Source: Streptomyces sp. NRRL S-455 (GTDB lineage: Bacteria; Actinomycetota; Actinomycetes; Streptomycetales; Streptomycetaceae). Taken from it: a stretch of DNA of 64,000 nucleotides. Where the stretch lies: contig NZ_JOCT01000003.1 in assembly GCF_000717875.1 (NCBI RefSeq), positions 248,001-312,000 on the forward strand, read 5' to 3'. The notes under the pieces were generated by a model that saw only the letters and a program-made list of their open reading frames with translations, had not been told where the DNA came from and searched no databases. Both the position numbers and the translations under genes were made by a program. Shown piece by piece: positions 59,503 through 64,000 of the stretch. Position 1 is the first letter of the stretch. Every line of letters begins with the position of its first letter.

Positions 59503-61269
59503 TTACTTCGTGACGCCGAGCATGACGTAGTCGTAGCGGCCGTTGTACGCGGCGGACGAGTAGACGTTCGTCAGCCGGGGGCTGCGCCAGGAGATGTTCT
59601 TCTCGTAGATGAAGGGCATCCAGTCGGCGTTGTCGATCAGGCGCTTGTTCATGTTCTCGTAGATCGCCTTGGACTTGGCCGGGTCCGTCGACGCGATCGC
59701 GTCGTCGAACATCTTGTCGATCTCCGGGTCCTTGATCTGCGACTCGTTGTAGTTGCCGTTCGGGAAGATGAAGCGGCTGTCGAACAGCGGCTGCGCGTAA
59801 CCCTGGCCGGTCGGGAAGTCCGGGCCCCAGCCGGTCATGGTCATGCCGTAGCCGCGCTCCTTCACGACCTTCGGCGAACCGCTGATGCTGGAGGACTGGG
59901 CACCGTCGATCGGGTCGACCTCGATCTTGATGCCCACCTTGGCGAGCTGCTCCTGCAGAGCCTCGGCGGCGTCGACCTCGGCCGGCTGGTTGGTCCGGGC
60001 GGTGATCTTGGTGGAGAAGCCGCCCGGCTTGCCGCACTCCTTCAGCGCCTCCTTGGCCTTCGCGATGTCCGGCTTGCCCTTGCGGGCGAGGACGCCGTAC
60101 GGGTCGTAGTCGGTGTAGCCGGGGATCGTCTTCGGGAAGACGGAGTTGGCGATCTCACCACCGGCGACCTCGCCACCGCGGACCTGCTGCAGACCGGCGA
60201 AGTCCGTGGCGTAGAAGACGGCCTTGCGGCAGTTGACGTTGTCGAACGGCTTGGCGGTGTGGACGAGGGCCACGTACCGGACGAACGACGTCTGGATGTT
60301 GTCGATGTTCGCCTTGTGGTCCTGCGTGGCGGTGACGCGGCCCGACTGGGTCATGCCGGTGCCGTTGACGTCGAGGTCGTAGTCACCTTCCATCAGCCGC
60401 TTGTCGTTCTCCTCCAGGTTGGCGGAGATCGTCACGGTGATCTTGTCCGGAAGGGCCGGGCGGATCGGGTCCGAGGACTTCTTCCAGTTGGTGTTGCGGA
60501 CCAGGGTGAGGCCCTTGCCCGCCTTGTAGGACTCGACCTTGTACGGGCCGGAGGAGAAGGGCTTGTTGGTGTACTTGGCGCCGGTGTCCGCGCTCTGCTT
60601 CACCGGGGCGCCGGTGGGCATCGCCAGGAACTGCTCGAAGTCACCGTTGGGCTTGGGCAGCTTGAAGACGATGGTCTTGTCGTCCGGCGTCTCGATGGCC
60701 TTCAGACCCAGCTTGTCCTTGGACTTGTCCTTGTACGGGCCCGGGTATTCGCCCTTGGGGTCCAGCGTCTGCTTGATGTACGCGGGACCGCCGGTGATGG
60801 TGTCCGTCGCCCAGATGCGCTCGATGCCGTACTTGATGTCCTTGGAGGTCAGCGCGGAGCCGTCCTCCCAGGTCAGTCCGTCACGCAGCTTGTACGTGTA
60901 GGTCTTGCCGTCGGTGGAGACCTCGGCGGGGCCGGTGGCGAGGTCACCGACCAGCTTGTTGGACGCCTCGCCCGGCTTGGTGTCGTACGTGACCAGGGTG
61001 CGGGTGAAGAACCGCATGAAGTCCCAGGTCATGCCGTAGTAGGTGCGCTGCGGGTCCAGGGAGTCGAAGTCCTGCTTGCCTATGAACTTCAGCGTCCCAC
61101 CCTTCTTGGTGGAGGCGTTGACGACCTTGTCGAGCGCCGCGTTGTATCCCGCGCCCTCGTCCTTGCCGTTGTCGCTGTCACCGCCGCCGCACGCCGTGGT
61201 GGTCACCAGCGCCGCGACTACGAGGGCCGCACCGGCAGCAAGCCGTCGCTTCGGGGAAGCTGTGGACAT
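59503..61269 (-). CDS. oppA: Oligopeptide-binding lipoprotein
   Basis: 588-aa extracytoplasmic binding protein, SBP family 5. Signal RRLAAGAALVVAALVTT ends in lipobox TTA-C27 followed by GGGDSDNG. Core motifs are KFIGKQDFDSLDPQRTYYG, KLRDGLTWEDGSALTSKDI, FSSGPYKVESYKAGKGL and WGPDFPTGQGYAQPLFDS. ATG 61269 has CGGAGG ten bases upstream. It delivers peptides to OppB/OppC. Confidence 0.94.
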   Translation of the reverse strand: MSTASPKRRLAAGAALVVAALVTTTACGGGDSDNGKDEGAGYNAALDKVVNASTKKGGTLKFIGKQDFDSLDPQRTYYGMTWDFMRFFTRTLVTYDTKPGEASNKLVGDLATGPAEVSTDGKTYTYKLRDGLTWEDGSALTSKDIKYGIERIWATDTITGGPAYIKQTLDPKGEYPGPYKDKSKDKLGLKAIETPDDKTIVFKLPKPNGDFEQFLAMPTGAPVKQSADTGAKYTNKPFSSGPYKVESYKAGKGLTLVRNTNWKKSSDPIRPALPDKITVTISANLEENDKRLMEGDYDLDVNGTGMTQSGRVTATQDHKANIDNIQTSFVRYVALVHTAKPFDNVNCRKAVFYATDFAGLQQVRGGEVAGGEIANSVFPKTIPGYTDYDPYGVLARKGKPDIAKAKEALKECGKPGGFSTKITARTNQPAEVDAAEALQEQLAKVGIKIEVDPIDGAQSSSISGSPKVVKERGYGMTMTGWGPDFPTGQGYAQPLFDSRFIFPNGNYNESQIKDPEIDKMFDDAIASTDPAKSKAIYENMNKRLIDNADWMPFIYEKNISWRSPRLTNVYSSAAYNGRYDYVMLGVTK

Positions 61270-61368
61270 TTTCTCGTAACCTCCGAGATTCGCGGTCCCG
61301 GTCCTGAGCCGGAGAACCATGGGGTCAGCCACCTGACGGTGCGGCAGGGGCAAGTTCTTGTGAGAGCT

Positions 61369-62370
61369 TCAGCGGGCGCCCTTGGGGTCCAGGGCGTCGC
61401 GCAGACCGTCTCCGAAGAGGTTGAACGCGAGGACGGTCACGAAGATGGTCACGCCCGGGAAGACCATGAACATCGGGTCGTGCTCGTAGGTCTCCAGCGC
61501 GTCGCGCAGCATGCCGCCCCAGGACGCCGTCGGCGGTCGGACGCCCGCCCCGAGGAAGCTGAGCGCCGCCTCCGTGAGGATGTTGGTGGGGATCATCAGC
61601 GTCGCGTAGACGAGGATCGGGGCGACCAGGTTGGGCAGCAGCTCCCGGAAGAGGATGTGCCGTCGGCCGCCGCCGAGGCTGCGGGCGGCCTCGACGTACT
61701 CGCGCTCGCGCAGGCTCAGGGTCTGGCCGCGCACGATGCGGCCCACATAGGGCCAGCCGAAGAAGCCGATGACCAGGACGAGTACGGCGATCCGCACGCC
61801 CGAACCGGTCAGGCCCAGCAGGTCGTCGGGGAGCACCGAGACCAGGGAGATGATGAACAGCAGCTGCGGGAAGGAAAGCAGCACGTCCATGGTGCGGCTG
61901 ATCAGCGCGTCGACCCAGCCGCCGAAGTAGCCCGCGATGACGCCGAAGAGGGTGCCGAGCACCATGGCGACCACGGCGGCGAGGAACGCCACGAGCAGGG
62001 AGATCCGGGCGCCGTAGACGATGCGGCTGAACACGTCGCGGCCCTTGTTGGGTTCGACGCCGAAGAGGAATTCGCTGCTCACGCCGCCCCACGCGCCCTG
62101 CGGCAGGTTGGTCAGCGGGTCCAGCTCGTCCTGGTGGAACTCGTTCGGCGGGTGGCCGAGCAGATTGACGATCAGCGGGGCGAACACGGCGACCAGGGTC
62201 AGGAAGAGGACGAAGACGCCCCCGGCGAGCGCGACCTTGTCCTGCCTGAGACGGCTCCAGGCGATCTGCTTGAGGGACCGGCCCTCGACCTTCGTGGCGC
62301 CTGACTCCGCCGGGTCGGCAGGAGCAGTCGGGGCCGCTTCCGCGGTCGTGTCGTGCAATGGCGCCGTCAT
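61369..62370 (-). CDS. oppC: Oligopeptide ABC transporter permease C
   Basis: 333-aa permease. A cytosolic N-terminus of about 45 residues, rich in Ala, Thr and Pro, precedes the first span. FLFGVEPNKGRDVFSRIVYG is the DppC-family motif, and YVEAARSLGGGRRHILFREL the coupling loop. It is the first gene of the operon here (C-A-B-D-F order). ATG 62370 has GAGAGGGG about ten bases upstream. Confidence 0.93.
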   Translation of the reverse strand: MTAPLHDTTAEAAPTAPADPAESGATKVEGRSLKQIAWSRLRQDKVALAGGVFVLFLTLVAVFAPLIVNLLGHPPNEFHQDELDPLTNLPQGAWGGVSSEFLFGVEPNKGRDVFSRIVYGARISLLVAFLAAVVAMVLGTLFGVIAGYFGGWVDALISRTMDVLLSFPQLLFIISLVSVLPDDLLGLTGSGVRIAVLVLVIGFFGWPYVGRIVRGQTLSLREREYVEAARSLGGGRRHILFRELLPNLVAPILVYATLMIPTNILTEAALSFLGAGVRPPTASWGGMLRDALETYEHDPMFMVFPGVTIFVTVLAFNLFGDGLRDALDPKGAR

Positions 62371-62446
62371 CTGGCAGGGACCCCTCTCAACCGGCGGTGA
62401 CCGGCCCGCACGTGCCGCGGTAGCGGCCTGATCGTCCGTCGTAGTC

Positions 62447-62492
62447 AGGGGTTCAGACCCCTCACGTGGTGCACAGGGGTGAAGAACCCCTG
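62447..62492 (-). promoter_or_regulatory. Two tandem hairpins in the opp leader
   Basis: AGGGGT-TCAG-ACCCCT (62447-62462) and CAGGGGT-GAAGA-ACCCCTG (62474-62492) lie 77-122 bases before oppC. The arms of one can pair with those of the other, so alternative folds are possible. They could also be operators. In the rest of the 401-base gap 62371-62771 no promoter or ORF is convincing. Confidence 0.45.
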
Positions 62493-62771
62493 GTGCGGGG
62501 AGTCTTCAACGCTTCGCCGATCTGTTGCCAGACTTGACGGCGAATGGATGCCTAACCGTGATGCTGACCTGGAGATTCCGTTATGCGGACGTCACAGAAC
62601 GTGAGTCGGACACAAGGCAGTTGGGGTACAAGAGGCAGAGCCTTGTATTTACCCGCGTAGATGCGGACATGTCCCGCAATATCGATGTCGTCCTCTGTGA
62701 CCAGGCTGTGCGGGGTGGTTGGAGTGCGGTGAAGAAGGTCCGGACGCCCGGCGTGCGCCCGGAGAAGTCCG

Positions 62772-63566
62772 TCAGTACCCGCCCGGGTATCCGTAGCCGC
62801 CCGCGGCCGGGGCCTGGACCGGGGCGGTGGCGTGGGCCTCGCGGTCGTAGAAGGGGCGGGCTCTCGCGCGCAGCCACATGGCGACCGGGTCGTGCTCGTC
62901 GGACATCGCGACGGTCGAGACGGGCAGCCCGTCCGGTACGGCGCCCAGGGACTGCTGCATCATCGCGCGTACGGAGTCCACGGCCGGCGGCGAGGTGTCG
63001 TACACATCCAGTCCGATGGCGAGGTAGGGCGCTCCGAGCGCGGGCTGCACCCAGGCGCGGCGCAGCGAACGGACGGCCGGGGTGCGGTGGGCGTTCTGCG
63101 TGAGGAGGGCGTAGAACTGCGGGACCTCGATGGCCGGTTCGGACAGCCGCAGCGGGCCGGCGGGCTGGCGGTCCAGGCCCGTGGCGATCCGGCGCAGGTC
63201 GAGCCAGGGGATGCCGACCCCGCCGCCGGGGGCGTGCGGGTTGAGCCAGAGGCCGTAGTGGTCGGGATAGAGGGCACGGGCCACGTCGACGCCGTCGACC
63301 ACCTCGTACGAGCGGTTCCAGCCGCTGGCGGAGAGCTCCTGGGCGGAGGTCACGCAGGGCGCGTAGCCGTGCCCGTCGACCTCCATGTTCCCGTACTGGG
63401 CGTCGGGGGAGCCGGCCTGGCCGTGCCAGAGGAGCATCCAGACCTGACCGGTGTGCGGGGTCGCGAGCGCGCGCAGGAGTGCCTCGTAGGCGTCGTAGCG
63501 CCCGGGCGTGACCTGGCGCAGCATGTGCTCGACCTGTCCGGCCGCGGCCGTGCCGCTCGCGCTCAC
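62772..63566 (-). CDS. SseB-family protein
   Basis: 264 residues. The N-terminal SseB domain has EHMLRQVTPGRYDAYEALLR, QVWMLLWHGQAGS and the C-terminal SseB-type motif AMWLRARARPFYDREA. A Gly/Tyr/Pro tail (AAGGYGYPGGY) ends it. SseB relatives influence serine sensitivity or type VII secretion-like systems; the exact function in Streptomyces is unknown. GTG 63566 has AGGGG nine bases upstream; a TTG at 63587 is possible. A paralogue lies immediately upstream. Confidence 0.82.
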   Translation of the reverse strand: MSASGTAAAGQVEHMLRQVTPGRYDAYEALLRALATPHTGQVWMLLWHGQAGSPDAQYGNMEVDGHGYAPCVTSAQELSASGWNRSYEVVDGVDVARALYPDHYGLWLNPHAPGGGVGIPWLDLRRIATGLDRQPAGPLRLSEPAIEVPQFYALLTQNAHRTPAVRSLRRAWVQPALGAPYLAIGLDVYDTSPPAVDSVRAMMQQSLGAVPDGLPVSTVAMSDEHDPVAMWLRARARPFYDREAHATAPVQAPAAGGYGYPGGY

Positions 63567-63667
63567 CTTTACCGCCCCTTCGTACAACGCCTCAACCGTG
63601 ACCTAGCTTAAGCCCGCCCGGGAGCTCGGGGCCCGGTGTCGGTTCGCGGGTCCGCCCGGTACCTGAA

Positions 63668-64000
63668 CTACCGCTGGTAGAAGGGCCGGACCCTGGCGCG
63701 CATCCACTCCCCCACCGGGTCCTCCGCCACGTCCAGGAGGACCAGGTTGACCGGCCAGGGGGCCGGGGACCTGGTCACCGCCCGGGTGAGGGCCTCCAGG
63801 GGAAGGGCGCGCAGGTCGCCTTCCCACTGGGAGAGTTCGACGCCCACGAACATCACCGGGTCGGCGGTCTCGATCGCGGCGAGGCAGCGGCGGGCGGTGA
63901 GGACGACGCCGGTCGCCTCGAACTCGGCGGAGGCGACGCTGAGGAAGTCCACCGGGTCGTCCTGCCAGTCGGGCTCGAAGAGGCGGACCCGGCCGCCGCT
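63668..64000 (-). CDS. SseB-family protein, N-terminus beyond window
   Basis: 111 codons in frame to the window edge, all C-terminal. RVRLFEPDWQDDPVDFLSVA, FVGVELSQWEGDLRALPLEA and VGEWMRARVRPFYQR match the C-terminal SseB motif of the neighbouring gene (DPVGEWMRARVRPFY against DPVAMWLRARARPFY). The paralogue pair probably arose by duplication. The gap to the next gene is 101 bases. Confidence 0.82.
   Translation of the reverse strand, partial: SGGRVRLFEPDWQDDPVDFLSVASAEFEATGVVLTARRCLAAIETADPVMFVGVELSQWEGDLRALPLEALTRAVTRSPAPWPVNLVLLDVAEDPVGEWMRARVRPFYQR

Noticed and set aside
62525..63103. Plus-strand ORF of 192 codons after the opp leader
   Set aside because: Overlaps the SseB-like gene in antisense and turns Arg/Pro-rich with no recognisable fold.

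Overview
The window is a piece of a Streptomyces-type chromosome. GC content is very high and third codon positions are almost all G or C. GTG starts are frequent, genes sit in tight same-strand runs with ATGA or GTGA overlaps, and antisense shadow ORFs are long. From memory, the gene order follows the S. coelicolor core region from leuB (about SCO5522) down to the opp transporter and SseB genes (about SCO5476). No tRNA, rRNA, CRISPR array, prophage or complete insertion sequence was seen.

Layout. 0-8 kb: the 5' part of leuB, a purple-acid-phosphatase-like lipoprotein, then a proline catabolism unit (proline dehydrogenase and P5C dehydrogenase) divergent from a PucR-type regulator. The P5C dehydrogenase lacks its usual C-terminus and runs in frame into an aminoglycoside 2'-N-acetyltransferase-like domain. 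8-15 kb: an ABC uptake operon (solute-binding lipoprotein, fused double permease, two ATPases) behind a Zur-like box lying inside its promoter, then a divergent TetR/MFS export pair. 15-24 kb: serA, then ilvBNC with a leader peptide and attenuator, then the membrane c-di-GMP enzyme CdgC with two BldD-like boxes upstream.

24-36 kb: two oxidoreductases, a PQQ-type sugar dehydrogenase lipoprotein, a large LuxR-family (LAL) regulator next to a 33-bp degenerate repeat tract, an MMPL exporter with an acetyltransferase, and small membrane proteins, one carrying a 21-bp tandem repeat. 36-45 kb: gatC-gatA-(79-aa protein)-gatB, the second c-di-GMP enzyme RmdB, and ligA. 45-53 kb: a MetE-like protein, an SDR, a LOG protein, methyltransferases, mnmA, a Tat amidase and an IscS-like cysteine desulfurase that could feed MnmA. 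Two related miniature inverted-repeat elements lie here; one has a second element inserted in it, and the other supplies the desulfurase stop codon.

53-64 kb: a FabR-like TetR regulator with paired operators, a thioesterase, a TRIC/UPF0126 membrane protein, an oligopeptide operon (oppC-A-B-D-F), and tandem SseB-like genes running off the window edge. Shared themes are amino-acid synthesis and turnover (leu, ilv, ser, pro), metal and peptide uptake, c-di-GMP signalling and tRNA modification or charging. The most unusual points are the P5CDH-AAC(2') fusion, the Zur-type control of a peptide/metallophore-class transporter, and the nested miniature elements.
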